Below, one piece after another: positions 27,894-37,565 of a stretch of DNA of 64,000 bases (positions are counted from its first letter, which is position 1; each line of letters begins with the position of its first letter). Location of the stretch: the NCBI RefSeq assembly GCF_008923185.1, contig NZ_WBMT01000016.1, positions 124,001 to 188,000 of the forward strand, in the 5' to 3' direction. A program made the translations under genes and the position numbers. The stretch comes from Actinomadura rudentiformis. GTDB taxonomy: Bacteria; Actinomycetota; Actinomycetes; Streptosporangiales; Streptosporangiaceae. The notes under the pieces were generated by a model, which saw only the letters and a program-made list of their open reading frames with translations, was not told the DNA's origin and searched no databases.

Positions 27894-30335
27894 ATGACCG
27901 ACTCCCCGAGACCGGCGGTGCTGGAGGCGGTTCTCGAACGCGTGACCTACGCGAACGAGGAGACCGGCTACACCGTCGCGCGCGTCGCCACCGAGAAGAC
28001 GGGGCACGACCTGCTGACCGTCGTCGGCGCGCTGCTCGGCGCCCAGGTGGGGGAGAGCCTGAGGCTCACGGGCCGCTGGCGATCCCATCCCAAGTACGGG
28101 CGGCAGTTCGAGGTCGAGTCCTACACCACCGTCCTGCCCGCCACCGTGCAGGGGATCCGGCGCTACCTCGGATCGGGGATGATCAAAGGCATCGGGCCCG
28201 TGATGGCCGACCGGATGGTGGAGCACTTCGGCCTGGACATCCTGCGGATCATCGAGGAGGAGCCGGAACGCCTGATCGAGGTGCGCGGCCTCGGCCGCAA
28301 GCGCACCCAGCGGATCGCCGACGCCTGGGAAGAGCAGAAGGCCATCAAGGAGGTCATGGTCTTCCTCCAGGGCATCGGCGTATCGACCTCCCTCGCCGTG
28401 CGCATCTACAAGCAATACGGCGACGCCTCCATCGCCACGGTGCGCCGCGAGCCCTACAGGCTGGCCGAAGACGTCTGGGGCATCGGATTCAAGACGGCCG
28501 ACACCATCGCGCAGGCGGTCGGCATCCCGCACGACAGCCCCGAACGCATCAAGGCCGGCCTGCAATACACCCTGTCCGAAGCGGCCGACGCCGGGCACTG
28601 CTTCCTGCCCGAGCCCAACCTCATCACCGACGCCGAGAAGATCCTCGCCGTCCCCCGCGAGCTGATCACCCCCGCCCTCGACATCCTGGTGTCAGAAGAC
28701 CGAGTCATCCGCGAGCGCGTCTCCGTACCGACCTCCGACCGAGCCGGCTCCGCTCTGCCCGAAGGCGACCTCCCCCTTACGGCGCCAGAGGACCGCGTCG
28801 GCTCATCCAGCCCTGGGGAAGCCACGCCCATACCGACCGCCAACAGCTACGCGACGCAGGGCTCCGTCGCGCCTGTGCCGAGTCAGACATTTGCAGAAGG
28901 CGGCCCGGCTGCCAGTGCGACTGGGCGGTTGGACTCTGCGGGGGGCGTGGCCGGGGGAGGGCCGTCTGCGGAGGGCGGGGAGGTGATGGTTCCAGCGGTT
29001 TATCTCTTGCCGTTCTATCGGGCTGAACGGTCGTTGGCCCAGGGAGTGCGGGAGCTCTTGGACGCACGGGACGATCGGCTTGGGGCGTTCAAGGACGTCG
29101 ACTGGGAAAAGGCGTTCGGCTGGCTCAAGCAGCGGACGGGGAACGAGTTGGCGGTCGAGCAGGAGGCGGCGGTTAGGCTCGCGCTGACCTCCAAGGTGGC
29201 CGTGCTCACCGGTGGGCCGGGCTGCGGCAAGAGCTTCACCGTGCGCTCTGTCGTCGAGCTCGCCGCGGCCAAGAAGGCGAAGATCGTGCTGGTGGCGCCC
29301 ACGGGGAGAGCCGCCAAGCGGCTGGCCGAGCTCACCGGGCATGAGGCGGCGACCATTCATCGGCTGCTGCAGCTTCAGCCCGGCGGGGACGCCAAATACG
29401 ACCGGGACAAGCCGCTCGACGCCGATCTGGTCGTGGTGGACGAGAGTTCGATGGTCGATCTGATCCTGGCCAACAAGCTGGTGAAGGCGATCCCGCGCGG
29501 TGCCCACCTGCTGTTGGTGGGGGACGTCGACCAGCTTCCGTCGGTCGGGGCCGGGGAGGTTCTCGCCGACCTGCTCGGTTCGCAGGTCGTTCCGCGGGTG
29601 CGGCTCACGAAGATCTTCCGGCAGGCCCAGGAGTCGGGGATCGTGGTGAACGCCCACCGGGTCAACCGGGGTGAGCATCCGCGGGGCTTCGAGGACTTCT
29701 TCCTCTTTCCGTGTGAGGACGCCGAGGAGACCGCGGAGCTCACCGTTGACGTGGTCGTCAATCGCATTCCGCGCAAGTTCGGGCTTGATCCGCGGCGCGA
29801 CGTTCAGGTGCTCACGCCGATGCACCGCGGTCCGGCGGGGGCGGCGTCTCTCAACGGGTCTCTCCAGGAGGCGTTGACGCCTGGCGGATCCGAGAAGCGG
29901 TACGGCGGGCGGGTGTTCCGTGTCGGCGACAAGGTCACGCAGCTGCGCAACAACTACGACAAGGGCGAGGCGGGTGTCTTCAACGGCACGGTGGGCGTGG
30001 TCACGGCCTTGTCACTCGAGGAGCAGACGCTGACGGTGCGGACGGATGAGGACGAGGACGTCGAGTACGGCTTCGACGAGCTCGATGAGCTGGCCCACGC
30101 GTACGCCATCACGATCCATCGGTCGCAGGGCAGCGAATACCCGGCCGTGGTGGTCCCGTTGACGACGAGCGCGTGGATGATGTTGCGTCGCAACCTGCTC
30201 TACACCGGCATCACCCGGGCCAAGAGGCTCGTCGTCCTGGTCGGTTCGCGGCGTGCTCTGGCCGCCGCGGTGCGTACGGGAGGCGTCCGCCGCCGTTTCA
30301 CCGCCTTGACCCATTGGCTGGGTCATCCGGCGTAG
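27894..30335 (+). CDS. recD2: RecD2-like ATP-dependent DNA helicase
   Basis: An 813-residue superfamily 1B (5'-3') helicase acting in DNA repair and replication fork maintenance outside RecBCD. The N-terminal OB/helix-hairpin region holds RYLGSGMIKGIGPVMADRMV and IEVRGLGRKRTQRI. The Walker-A motif GGPGCGKS is near residue 440, VVDESSMVD gives Walker B, and the C-terminal AYAITIHRSQGSEYPAVVVP is the UvrD-like motif. Residues about 277-365 are a Ser/Pro/Gly-rich insertion of less biased composition than the rest. Two DnaA boxes lie 50-80 bp upstream. The stop overlaps the convergent TetR gene by 13 bases. Confidence 0.9.
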   Translation: MTDSPRPAVLEAVLERVTYANEETGYTVARVATEKTGHDLLTVVGALLGAQVGESLRLTGRWRSHPKYGRQFEVESYTTVLPATVQGIRRYLGSGMIKGIGPVMADRMVEHFGLDILRIIEEEPERLIEVRGLGRKRTQRIADAWEEQKAIKEVMVFLQGIGVSTSLAVRIYKQYGDASIATVRREPYRLAEDVWGIGFKTADTIAQAVGIPHDSPERIKAGLQYTLSEAADAGHCFLPEPNLITDAEKILAVPRELITPALDILVSEDRVIRERVSVPTSDRAGSALPEGDLPLTAPEDRVGSSSPGEATPIPTANSYATQGSVAPVPSQTFAEGGPAASATGRLDSAGGVAGGGPSAEGGEVMVPAVYLLPFYRAERSLAQGVRELLDARDDRLGAFKDVDWEKAFGWLKQRTGNELAVEQEAAVRLALTSKVAVLTGGPGCGKSFTVRSVVELAAAKKAKIVLVAPTGRAAKRLAELTGHEAATIHRLLQLQPGGDAKYDRDKPLDADLVVVDESSMVDLILANKLVKAIPRGAHLLLVGDVDQLPSVGAGEVLADLLGSQVVPRVRLTKIFRQAQESGIVVNAHRVNRGEHPRGFEDFFLFPCEDAEETAELTVDVVVNRIPRKFGLDPRRDVQVLTPMHRGPAGAASLNGSLQEALTPGGSEKRYGGRVFRVGDKVTQLRNNYDKGEAGVFNGTVGVVTALSLEEQTLTVRTDEDEDVEYGFDELDELAHAYAITIHRSQGSEYPAVVVPLTTSAWMMLRRNLLYTGITRAKRLVVLVGSRRALAAAVRTGGVRRRFTALTHWLGHPA

Positions 30336-30880
30336 CGTTCGATGGCCGCGATGAAGATCTCCTCGGCCATGTCGAAGACGGCGTTCACGTCGTCCTGGTC
30401 ACCGGTGAAGCGTCCGCTCGCCTCGGAGGCGGCCAGACCCATGCCGACCGTGTCGAGCAGTCGCTGCAGTGGGGCGATCTTGTCTTCGGGAACGCCCGCG
30501 TCGCGCAGGATGTGCTGCACCGAATTGCGCGGGCGCCGGGCCTCGGGCGTGACGGTCGGCCGCTGGAACAGCAGCAGGAAGACGTCGGGATGCCGGCGGG
30601 CCACCTCCCGGATCGCGGTGCCGAAGACGCGCAGGCGCTCCTGCCAGGGGAGCGCCGGGTCGTCCAGCGGGATCTCGCTGACGATGCGCTCCACCAGACC
30701 GTCGAGCAGCCCCTGCTTGTCGCCGACATAGCGGTAGAGCGCCATCGGCGTCACGCCGAGCTGGTCGGCGACCGCGCGCATGCTGACGGCGCCGAGGCCG
30801 CGTTCCTCCGCGAGGGCCAGGGTGGCGTCCAGCACCTCGTCGCGCGTGAGGCCCCGGGTGCCGCGTCCACGTGTCTTCAC
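30323..30880 (-). CDS. TetR family transcriptional regulator (TetR_C type)
   Basis: A 185-residue repressor with an N-terminal helix-turn-helix (about residues 12-55; VADQLGVTPMALYRYVGDK) and a C-terminal ligand domain of the tetracycline-repressor C type. The start is a GTG at 30880 (MKTRGRGTRGLTRDEVLDATL). The divergent MFS exporter begins 42 bp away, and a perfect palindrome fills the gap, so this is a drug-sensing repressor/exporter pair. Confidence 0.87.
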   Translation of the reverse strand: MKTRGRGTRGLTRDEVLDATLALAEERGLGAVSMRAVADQLGVTPMALYRYVGDKQGLLDGLVERIVSEIPLDDPALPWQERLRVFGTAIREVARRHPDVFLLLFQRPTVTPEARRPRNSVQHILRDAGVPEDKIAPLQRLLDTVGMGLAASEASGRFTGDQDDVNAVFDMAEEIFIAAIERYAG

Positions 30881-30897
30881 CGGCCCTAGTCTAGCCG

Positions 30898-30918
30898 TTA
30901 ATATACGCTGTATATTAA
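30898..30918. promoter_or_regulatory. TetR operator palindrome
   Basis: TTAATATAC (30898-30906) and GTATATTAA (30910-30918) are perfect arms around GCT. The site fills the divergent TetR/MFS promoter and is strikingly AT-rich against the surrounding sequence. Confidence 0.8.
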
Positions 30919-30922
30919 GGCG

Positions 30923-32305
30923 ATGGAACGGCGTACACGCACACTCGCGGTGGCCACGACGGCCGGGTTTCTGCTGGTGCTCGACCTCATCGGCGTCACC
31001 CTCGCGCTTCCCGACATGCGGCGGGATCTGGACGCCGGGCTCGCCGAGGCGCAGTGGGCGATCGACGGATACGCGCTCCCGCTGGCGGCCCTCCTGCTGC
31101 TCTCCGGGGCGCTCTCCGACCGGCTCGGCAGGCGGCGGCTCTTCCTCAGCGGTCTGGGCGTCTTCACGCTCGCCTCCGGGGCTTGCGCGTTGGCGCAGTC
31201 CGCCCTCGCGCTCGATCTGCTGCGAGCCGTTCAAGGGTGTGGCGCCGCCCTGCTCTACGGCAGCGCGGCACCGCTGATCGCCGCGGCCTTTCCAGCGGGA
31301 CGTGCACGCAACCGTGCGCTCGGGGTCTTCGCGGCGGGGTCGGGCGGCGCGATGGCCTCCGGCCCGGTGATCGGCGGGGCGCTCACCGCGCTGTTCGGCT
31401 GGCGCTCGATCTTCGCCTTGACGGCCGTCGTGGGCGCGGTCGCCTTCGGAGTCGCGCTCGGGACCCTGCGGGAGTCGTACGAGAGGCTGCCGCGGCCGCT
31501 CGACGTGCGGGGGACCGGTTACCTGACGGCCGGGCTCGTCCTGCTGATGTGGGCGCTGATCGAGGGGCACCGAGCCGGCTGGGGGTCGCCGCTCGTCGTC
31601 GGCGCGCTGCTGGCCGCGGCGCTCGCGCTCGGGAGGCTCCTGCTCCGGCGGGTGGCCGATCCGATGATCGATCTGTCGCTGCTGCGCGACCGGCTGTACG
31701 CGGCGAACGCGACCGGGGCGTTCGTCCTCCACGTGACCGGGGCCGGGTCGCTCGCCTACTTCTCGATGTACGTGCAGGGCCCGATGAACGCGGAGCCCGC
31801 CGTGGCGGGCCTGTGGTTCCTGTCGTACAGCCTTCCCGCCCTCGCCACCCCGCTGCTGCTCGCCAGGCGCGCGCACCTGATACCGCCCGCCGTCCTGGTG
31901 GCCGCCGGGCCGTTGCTCATCACCGTGTCCAGCCTCCTGGTCGCGGTCACGTATCAGAGCCACAACTGGCCCGCGCTCACCCCGGGCTTCGTCCTCGGCG
32001 GCATCGGCGGTGGCATCGGCAATCTCGTCGCCGGCCAGGTCGCGCTCGCCGCCGCGCCCGCCGAACGGGCGGGCATCGCCTCGGGCATCACCAACACGGC
32101 CAAGCAGGTCGGCGTCGCCGTGGGCGTGGCGGTGCTGGGGATCCCCTACGGCTCCGGTGGCCTGGGGGCCGTCATGTTCGTCGCCGCGGGGATCGCCGCG
32201 CTCGGCTCGATCCCGGCACTTGCGCTGTGCGTCGGGCGCAGGGAGAGATACGCGGCGAGCGCAGTGGGAACGCCCGCCAAGCGATCTGGCAACCCCTCGT
32301 CATGA
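30923..32305 (+). CDS. MFS transporter, DHA2-type drug exporter
   Basis: A 460-residue transporter with about 12-14 membrane segments and motif A SDRLGRRRLF. Loops are short and the GGGIGNLVAGQV segment is typical of EmrB/QacA-like exporters. It is controlled by the divergent TetR repressor through the operator at 30898-30918. The ATG at 30923 lies five bases from that operator with little room for a ribosome site, so the transcript may be nearly leaderless. The stop overlaps the convergent solute-binding gene by six bases. Confidence 0.87.
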   Translation: MERRTRTLAVATTAGFLLVLDLIGVTLALPDMRRDLDAGLAEAQWAIDGYALPLAALLLLSGALSDRLGRRRLFLSGLGVFTLASGACALAQSALALDLLRAVQGCGAALLYGSAAPLIAAAFPAGRARNRALGVFAAGSGGAMASGPVIGGALTALFGWRSIFALTAVVGAVAFGVALGTLRESYERLPRPLDVRGTGYLTAGLVLLMWALIEGHRAGWGSPLVVGALLAAALALGRLLLRRVADPMIDLSLLRDRLYAANATGAFVLHVTGAGSLAYFSMYVQGPMNAEPAVAGLWFLSYSLPALATPLLLARRAHLIPPAVLVAAGPLLITVSSLLVAVTYQSHNWPALTPGFVLGGIGGGIGNLVAGQVALAAAPAERAGIASGITNTAKQVGVAVGVAVLGIPYGSGGLGAVMFVAAGIAALGSIPALALCVGRRERYAASAVGTPAKRSGNPSS

Positions 32306-33826
32306 GTCTTTGATCGTCAGGCGGTCCAGGCGCACGCCGGTGAAGGCGTCGGCGGTGACGCCCTGCAGCCGTTCCGACCAGACCAGGTGATCATGGTTGG
32401 TCCACAGTGGCATCGCAGGCATGTCGCGCAGGAGGGCCGTCTCCGCCAACCGTGCCGGTGTCACGGCGTCCTCCGGCGTCGCCGCCCGTTCGGCGTCGCC
32501 GATCAGATCGAGGGTGTAGTCGTCGCCGTAGCCCGTGCGCGCGTCCAGCAGAGGGGTCAGCGCCGCGATCGGCGCGGGGTAGGCGGGTGCGGCCTTCAGG
32601 ACGAACGGCCCGTCCACCGTGCGGTCCGCGAGCGCCTTCTGCAGATCTTCCGTGGGCTTGGGCTGGACGTCGAGTTTCAGCGTCTTCCGCAGCTGCTCCG
32701 CCACGGCCTTCAGCCAGGCGTCGTCGCCCGCGCCCGCCTCGTACCAGATCGGCACCGGCCCGGTGAGGCCGCCCGCGTCAGCAAGAGTGGCGGCGGAGGC
32801 GGCAGGGTCGTGGACGCACGGACGGCACTGGCCCTCGTCACGGCGGCCTGGCAGCACTCCCGGCGGGACCAAGGCGTTGGCGGGGCTCGTCTGGTAGCCG
32901 AGCGGGCCTTCCGAGACCGCGTTCCGGTCGATCGCCATGGACATGGCCTGCCGGATCGACGGATTGGTGAAGCGCTTCTCCCATTGGGGGAACGCCAGGT
33001 ACGTCATGGCCCGGCCAGGGACGATGAGGTGCCGGCGGCGGAAGTCGGCCTCCATCGACTCGTGCCGGTTCGGCGGCACCGCCGTGGCCAGGTCGAGGTC
33101 GCCGGCCTGCACCGCCTTGTACTGCGCCGCCGCGTCGGGCATCGCCTTGACGACGATCGTGCGGGCGCCGTCCCGGTCGAGGACGGTCTCGCGCTGGTCG
33201 TGGGCGCGTACGCGGTACGGGCCGTTGCCGATCGGACGCTTCCCGTACGAGGCCCAGTCACGCGAACGCAGCACGCCGTCCGGCATCGGCAGGAACGCGG
33301 GGTCGCCCAGCAGCGCGGGGAACCCGTTCATCGGCCGGTCGAGGGTGACCTTGAACGTGAGGTCGTCGACCACCGTGAGACCGTCGACCCGTTCCTGCTT
33401 CACCTTGGCGCCCTTGACGTGCGCCACCTCGGTGAAGAGCCGCGCCCCCGACCATCCCTCGCGCAGCACCGCGCTCCACGCCCCGGTGAACGAGCGGGCG
33501 CTGACCGGCGAGCCGTCATGGAACCGGCCCGGCTTGAGCTTGACGGTCCAGACCTTGCGGTCGTCGCTCGTGATGGCCTCGGCGGCGGCGTTGGCGGGGA
33601 CGCCGGTGCGGGGGTCGTACGCCACCAGCCCGGTCCAGACGGCCCCGGCGATCATGCGTCCCGTCCCGTCCCGGATGTCGCCGGGCACGAGGGTGGAGGC
33701 CGGAGCGGCGCCGACCGAGACGCGCGGGTCGGCCGGGTCGCTCATCGCCTTCATGGCGACGAACGGGCTCACGAGCATCACCACGGCCCCGGAGAGGAGT
33801 GCGGCGGTACGGGTGGCGCTCTTCAC
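32300..33826 (-). CDS. Family 5 (oligopeptide-type) ABC solute-binding protein
   Basis: A 508-residue SBP_bac_5 protein. Features include RDGTGRMIAGAVWTGLVAYD, VWTVKLKPGRFHDGSPVSA, GNGPYRV and FTNPSIRQAMSMAIDR. Such proteins bind peptides, nickel or other solutes for ABC importers. The N-terminus (residues 7-25) is a signal or anchor without a lipobox cysteine, unusual for this family in Gram-positives. No permease or ATPase gene is adjacent, so it is an orphan receptor. The start chosen is the GTG at 33826. Confidence 0.82.
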   Translation of the reverse strand: MKSATRTAALLSGAVVMLVSPFVAMKAMSDPADPRVSVGAAPASTLVPGDIRDGTGRMIAGAVWTGLVAYDPRTGVPANAAAEAITSDDRKVWTVKLKPGRFHDGSPVSARSFTGAWSAVLREGWSGARLFTEVAHVKGAKVKQERVDGLTVVDDLTFKVTLDRPMNGFPALLGDPAFLPMPDGVLRSRDWASYGKRPIGNGPYRVRAHDQRETVLDRDGARTIVVKAMPDAAAQYKAVQAGDLDLATAVPPNRHESMEADFRRRHLIVPGRAMTYLAFPQWEKRFTNPSIRQAMSMAIDRNAVSEGPLGYQTSPANALVPPGVLPGRRDEGQCRPCVHDPAASAATLADAGGLTGPVPIWYEAGAGDDAWLKAVAEQLRKTLKLDVQPKPTEDLQKALADRTVDGPFVLKAAPAYPAPIAALTPLLDARTGYGDDYTLDLIGDAERAATPEDAVTPARLAETALLRDMPAMPLWTNHDHLVWSERLQGVTADAFTGVRLDRLTIKDS

Positions 33827-34043
33827 GTCGGTGAGGGTACGGCACCGCCGCCGCCGAAGGCCACACGGCACAAACCGGCCAGATGCCGGATCGTGACCGC
33901 GCGAGATTCCGTCCCACCTGGGGCGGGCCTCCGTCATGTGCTCACAGCCATGAGGTGTTTCCTTGTGACACTTAGCCCCTTGATCACCAGGACGCTTACG
34001 TCCAGACTTGCCTCGGCGACATCCGCGCAACCTGGAGGCACGA

Positions 34044-35495
34044 ATGTTCCCCCGACCACGAACGAGGCGCGTCTTCACCGGCGGCGTCGCCGGCGCGGCG
34101 GCCACCGTGCTGCTGGCCGCCGGGGCGGCGTGGGCCTGCCCGCCCGACCCCGGAGCCACGCAGACCAAGACGGCCGGCGCGGCGCAGGCGGCGGCGGGCG
34201 AGGGACGCGACCTCAACTCCCACGCGGGCCACGGACCCGGTGAGGTGGGCAAGACCTCCACCCAGGTCTCCGACGCGATCAAGGGCGTCGAACGGGTGGG
34301 GAACGTGCCGGACGCCAAGGAGGGCACCTCCCTGGTCTTCATGGACTACGGCAAGGGCCGGCACAAGCGCACCATCATGTTCGTCAGCGGCCGGTTCGGG
34401 CTGAAGGCCTATGACGTCTCCGCCGACCCGCGCAGCCCGAAGTTCGTCGGCTCGTTCGACCTGCCCGGCTTCTGGCAGGGCGAGGACACCGAGGCCGACC
34501 ACAAGCGGAAGATCATCTACCTCTCGCGTGACCCGCGCGCGTTCGGCGGCACCACCAACACCGGCGAGTCCGGGGTCTACGTCATCGACGTGTCCAAGCC
34601 GGAGAGCCTGAAGCAGATCGCCTACCAGGTGCTCCCGGCGGGCCACACGACGTCCTGCGTCAACGACTGCCAGTACCTCTGGACCGGCGGCCCCGCCAAG
34701 GCCGACTGGCAGCCGGCGGACTGGGGCGGCCGCCCCGTCTGGGTGACCGACGTGCGCAACCCGCGCAAGCCGAAGGTCTTCAAGGACCCGATCGACACCG
34801 GCCGCAACGACGGCAAGACCGACTACACCCACGACATCCAGGTCGACTCCTCGGGCATCGCGTGGGCGTCCGGCCGCGGTGGCGTGCGCGGCTACCACAC
34901 CTACGGGTGGCGGTACGACCCGGTGCTGAAGAAGGTCCGCAAGGCCGTGCCGTGGAACCCGGTGCCGTACGCGGGCGGCGGCCTCGACGAGGCGACGGTC
35001 AACTCCTCGTTCATGCACAACAGCTTCCGGCCGGTCGGCCGCACCGCCGACCAGGGCCCCGACCCGCGCAAGTGGGGCCGCGGCCAGACGATCGTCATCA
35101 CCGAGGAGACCTTCAACGACGGCTGTGCCAACGACGGCCTCCTGGTCATCGCCTCCCTCAAGGGCTCGTACGGCGGTCAGGGCTGGCGTTCGACGCCGGA
35201 GAACAAGTTCCGCCTGAGGACGCTCGGCACGTGGGGAGTCGCGGGCAAGGAGGGCAGCCGTCCCGACACCGATGACTGCTCGGCGCACTACTTCGACGTC
35301 AAGAACGGCATCCTCGCCCAGGCGTTCTACACCCAGGGCACGCGGTTCCTCGACGTGCGCGACCCCACCAACATCAAGCAGATCGCCTACTACCGGCCGG
35401 ACGACGCCCGCACATGGGCGGCGTACTACCACGGCAAGTACATCTACGTGGTCGACCACGCCCGCGGCATCGACGTCCTGAAGGCCGGCTTCTGA
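34044..35495 (+). CDS. Secreted LVIVD-repeat beta-propeller protein
   Basis: A 483-residue exported protein. The N-terminus MFPRPRTRRVFTGGVAGAA is a Tat-like signal (twin arginine, hydrophobic core) with probable cleavage after AWA. The mature part has repeated segments such as GLKAYDVSADPRSPKFVGSF, VYVIDVSKPESLKQIAY and FLDVRDPTNIKQIAYY, matching LVIVD-type propeller repeats. No catalytic motif is visible; the propeller is presumably extracellular. GGAGG lies six bases before the ATG. A strong terminator hairpin follows at 35530-35563. Confidence 0.78.
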   Translation: MFPRPRTRRVFTGGVAGAAATVLLAAGAAWACPPDPGATQTKTAGAAQAAAGEGRDLNSHAGHGPGEVGKTSTQVSDAIKGVERVGNVPDAKEGTSLVFMDYGKGRHKRTIMFVSGRFGLKAYDVSADPRSPKFVGSFDLPGFWQGEDTEADHKRKIIYLSRDPRAFGGTTNTGESGVYVIDVSKPESLKQIAYQVLPAGHTTSCVNDCQYLWTGGPAKADWQPADWGGRPVWVTDVRNPRKPKVFKDPIDTGRNDGKTDYTHDIQVDSSGIAWASGRGGVRGYHTYGWRYDPVLKKVRKAVPWNPVPYAGGGLDEATVNSSFMHNSFRPVGRTADQGPDPRKWGRGQTIVITEETFNDGCANDGLLVIASLKGSYGGQGWRSTPENKFRLRTLGTWGVAGKEGSRPDTDDCSAHYFDVKNGILAQAFYTQGTRFLDVRDPTNIKQIAYYRPDDARTWAAYYHGKYIYVVDHARGIDVLKAGF

Positions 35496-35529
35496 CCGTT
35501 CCACCATGATCAGAGGCTGAACGACCGGC

Positions 35530-35563
35530 AAGGGCCCGTCCGGGATCACCTGGGCGGGCCCTT
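35530..35563 (+). terminator. Intrinsic-type terminator hairpin
   Basis: AAGGGCCCGTCC (35530-35541) pairs with GGGCGGGCCCTT (35552-35563) with one wobble and a ten-base loop, 35 bp past the LVIVD gene. Confidence 0.75.
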
Positions 35564-35670
35564 CGCAACGACGACCCGACCCGATAGCGTCCGATCGAGA
35601 TGATCAACGGGCCGGCGGGGGAGGCCCGTCCGTCACCGATGCCAGTCACCGATGCCAATGGAGGCAGCTC

Positions 35671-36744
35671 GTGACCTCGCTCCCGGGCCGTACGGCCCGT
35701 CCCCTCGCCGGCCTCGCCGCGTTCGCGCTCACCGCCGGAGCCTTCGCCGCCCCGGCGCACGCCGCCGCTCCCGCCCTCCCCACCGCGCCTCAGCGAGCGG
35801 AACAGAACGGCGGCGGCGTACGGCTCCACACCAATGCCGAGCTGGCCAAGGCCCTGAAGCGGATCGAACGCGCGAGCCACGGCCGGGTCCGCGTCCGCAG
35901 CGTCGGCAAGAGCAACGAGGGCCGTCCGCTGTGGTTCGCCACGCTCGGCAGCGGGCCCAAGCGGCTGATGTACGTGACGGAGCAGCACGGCGACGAGCCC
36001 CTCGGCACCGAGTCCGCCCTCAAGGCCCTCGGCACACTCGGCGTCCGCAATGACCGGGACGCCCGCCGGCTGCGTTCGAAGATCACCCTCGGCATCCTGG
36101 TGCGCGCCAACCCCGACGGGCACCAGCGGCAGTGGCGTTACAACTACGACCCGGACGCCAAGCCGGAGTACGGCGAGCCCGGCAAGGGCTACGACATCAA
36201 CCGCTACCACAACCCGTCGATGCGGCCCGCCGACAACCCGGTGCCCGAGGCGGCCGCGATCCGCCGCACGTTCGACCGGTTCCGCCCGTCGATCATGGTC
36301 GACTACCACATGCAGGGCCGGTACGCCTTCCCGCCGCCGGACGGCAGGGAAATCACCACGTCGATCCTGTGGCCGACCAACCCCACCGTCCCGGCGGGCG
36401 CGTTCAAGCGGTCCAAGCAGGTCGGCGTCCGTGTGCACAACGCCTTCACCCGTGCCGGAGCGGTCGTCTCCCAGTACCCGGGCGGCGACTACGAGGGCAT
36501 CGCCCGCAACGCCTACGGCATCCTCGGCGGCGCCTCACTGCTCGTCGAGCTGAGCAACCTGCCGCCCGAACGCCAGCGCTTCCAGGTCCACACCGCGTAC
36601 GTCTCGATGGTCGATCTCGCCAAGGCCGCCGCGTACCGGCAACTGGACCGCATCGACCCGGCCGACGCCGACAAGATCCCGCTGCGCGGCCCGGCGCTGC
36701 CCGGCTCGAACACCACCCACGCCGAACACGACCACGACGCCTGA
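35671..36744 (+). CDS. Secreted M14 family zinc carboxypeptidase
   Basis: A 357-residue exported metallopeptidase. A signal peptide ends near PAHA (residues about 28-31). The zinc ligands are HxxE in TEQHGDEPLG (about residues 96-105) and the histidine in VDYHMQG (near 212). The general-base glutamate is in ASLLVELSN. The peptide substrate is not known. The start is GTG at 35671 with GGAGG upstream. A GC-rich hairpin follows its stop. Confidence 0.85.
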   Translation: MTSLPGRTARPLAGLAAFALTAGAFAAPAHAAAPALPTAPQRAEQNGGGVRLHTNAELAKALKRIERASHGRVRVRSVGKSNEGRPLWFATLGSGPKRLMYVTEQHGDEPLGTESALKALGTLGVRNDRDARRLRSKITLGILVRANPDGHQRQWRYNYDPDAKPEYGEPGKGYDINRYHNPSMRPADNPVPEAAAIRRTFDRFRPSIMVDYHMQGRYAFPPPDGREITTSILWPTNPTVPAGAFKRSKQVGVRVHNAFTRAGAVVSQYPGGDYEGIARNAYGILGGASLLVELSNLPPERQRFQVHTAYVSMVDLAKAAAYRQLDRIDPADADKIPLRGPALPGSNTTHAEHDHDA

Positions 36745-36769
36745 CCCACTCCGCCACCCAGAGGACGCG

Positions 36770-36795
36770 GCGGCCCGCCCTACCCGGCGGGCCGC
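36770..36795 (+). terminator. Intrinsic-type terminator hairpin after M14 gene
   Basis: GCGGCCCGCC (36770-36779) and GGCGGGCCGC (36786-36795) are perfect arms with a six-base loop, followed by TTCATTT. Confidence 0.75.
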
Positions 36796-36893
36796 TTCAT
36801 TTGGCGAGGCGGTCGCTTCACTTGGCCAGGCGGGCCGCTTCGCTTGGCGCGTCCGCGAGCAGTGCCGCCAGCCGTCGTTCTAGCCCGTCCGGC

Positions 36894-37451
36894 TTAAGCG
36901 GTCCTGTCATCGACGGTGCGTTTGCGGGCGCGGAAGGCGGCCACGTTGGTCCGGTTGGCGCACGCCTCCGAGCAGAAGCGGCGCCGCCCCGCCTTCGACG
37001 TGTCGGCGTAGACGTTGTCGCATCCGTCCGCCGCGCACACTCCCGTGCGGCCCAACCCGTACGCGCAGACCAGCTCCGAGAGCTTCATGAGGGTGGCCGC
37101 CCGGAAGCGGTCGGGGAGCCGTGACGACGGCGGTGCGTAGTGCATGTGCACGCCGTGCGGCTCGTGGTTGGAGATGTGCGGATGCATCGGGATCCGCAAC
37201 ATCAGATCGTTGAGCAGTTCCGCGGCGTCCATGAGCTCCTCGGCCTCGAAGAACGGCCGCAGCGTCCGGCCCCACTCCCGGAACGACTCGACGTCGCCGG
37301 TCTCGAGTTGCTGCCAGAAGAACTCGTTGTCGCGAAGGATCTCGCGCAGGGCGTCCTCGCTGTCGTCGCCCTCCGTGGTGGTGACCGCGTTCACCAAGGC
37401 GACCGCGGCGGCCACGGCCTTGCTCTTGTATCCGGTGATCTGCGTTGCCAT
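36894..37451 (-). CDS. CGNR zinc-finger (ABATE) family regulator
   Basis: A 185-residue protein with an N-terminal ABATE-like stress-sensing region and a C-terminal CGNR-type zinc finger. Its ligand pairs are visible as CAADGCDNVYAD and FCSEACANRTNV, where CANR replaces the usual CGNR. Such proteins are probable DNA-binding regulators; targets are unknown. The start is ATG at 37451. The divergent zinc-ribbon and Nramp-like genes are possible targets. Confidence 0.82.
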   Translation of the reverse strand: MATQITGYKSKAVAAAVALVNAVTTTEGDDSEDALREILRDNEFFWQQLETGDVESFREWGRTLRPFFEAEELMDAAELLNDLMLRIPMHPHISNHEPHGVHMHYAPPSSRLPDRFRAATLMKLSELVCAYGLGRTGVCAADGCDNVYADTSKAGRRRFCSEACANRTNVAAFRARKRTVDDRTA

Positions 37452-37565
37452 CGTTCCCGACTATCGCACACGTGGACTGTCGTAAGTGTTAATGTATGTA
37501 CGTCTCTTACTGAAGTTTAACCCTTACACCCCGGCAGGGCGACCGGGGAGAAGCGATGGATCACA

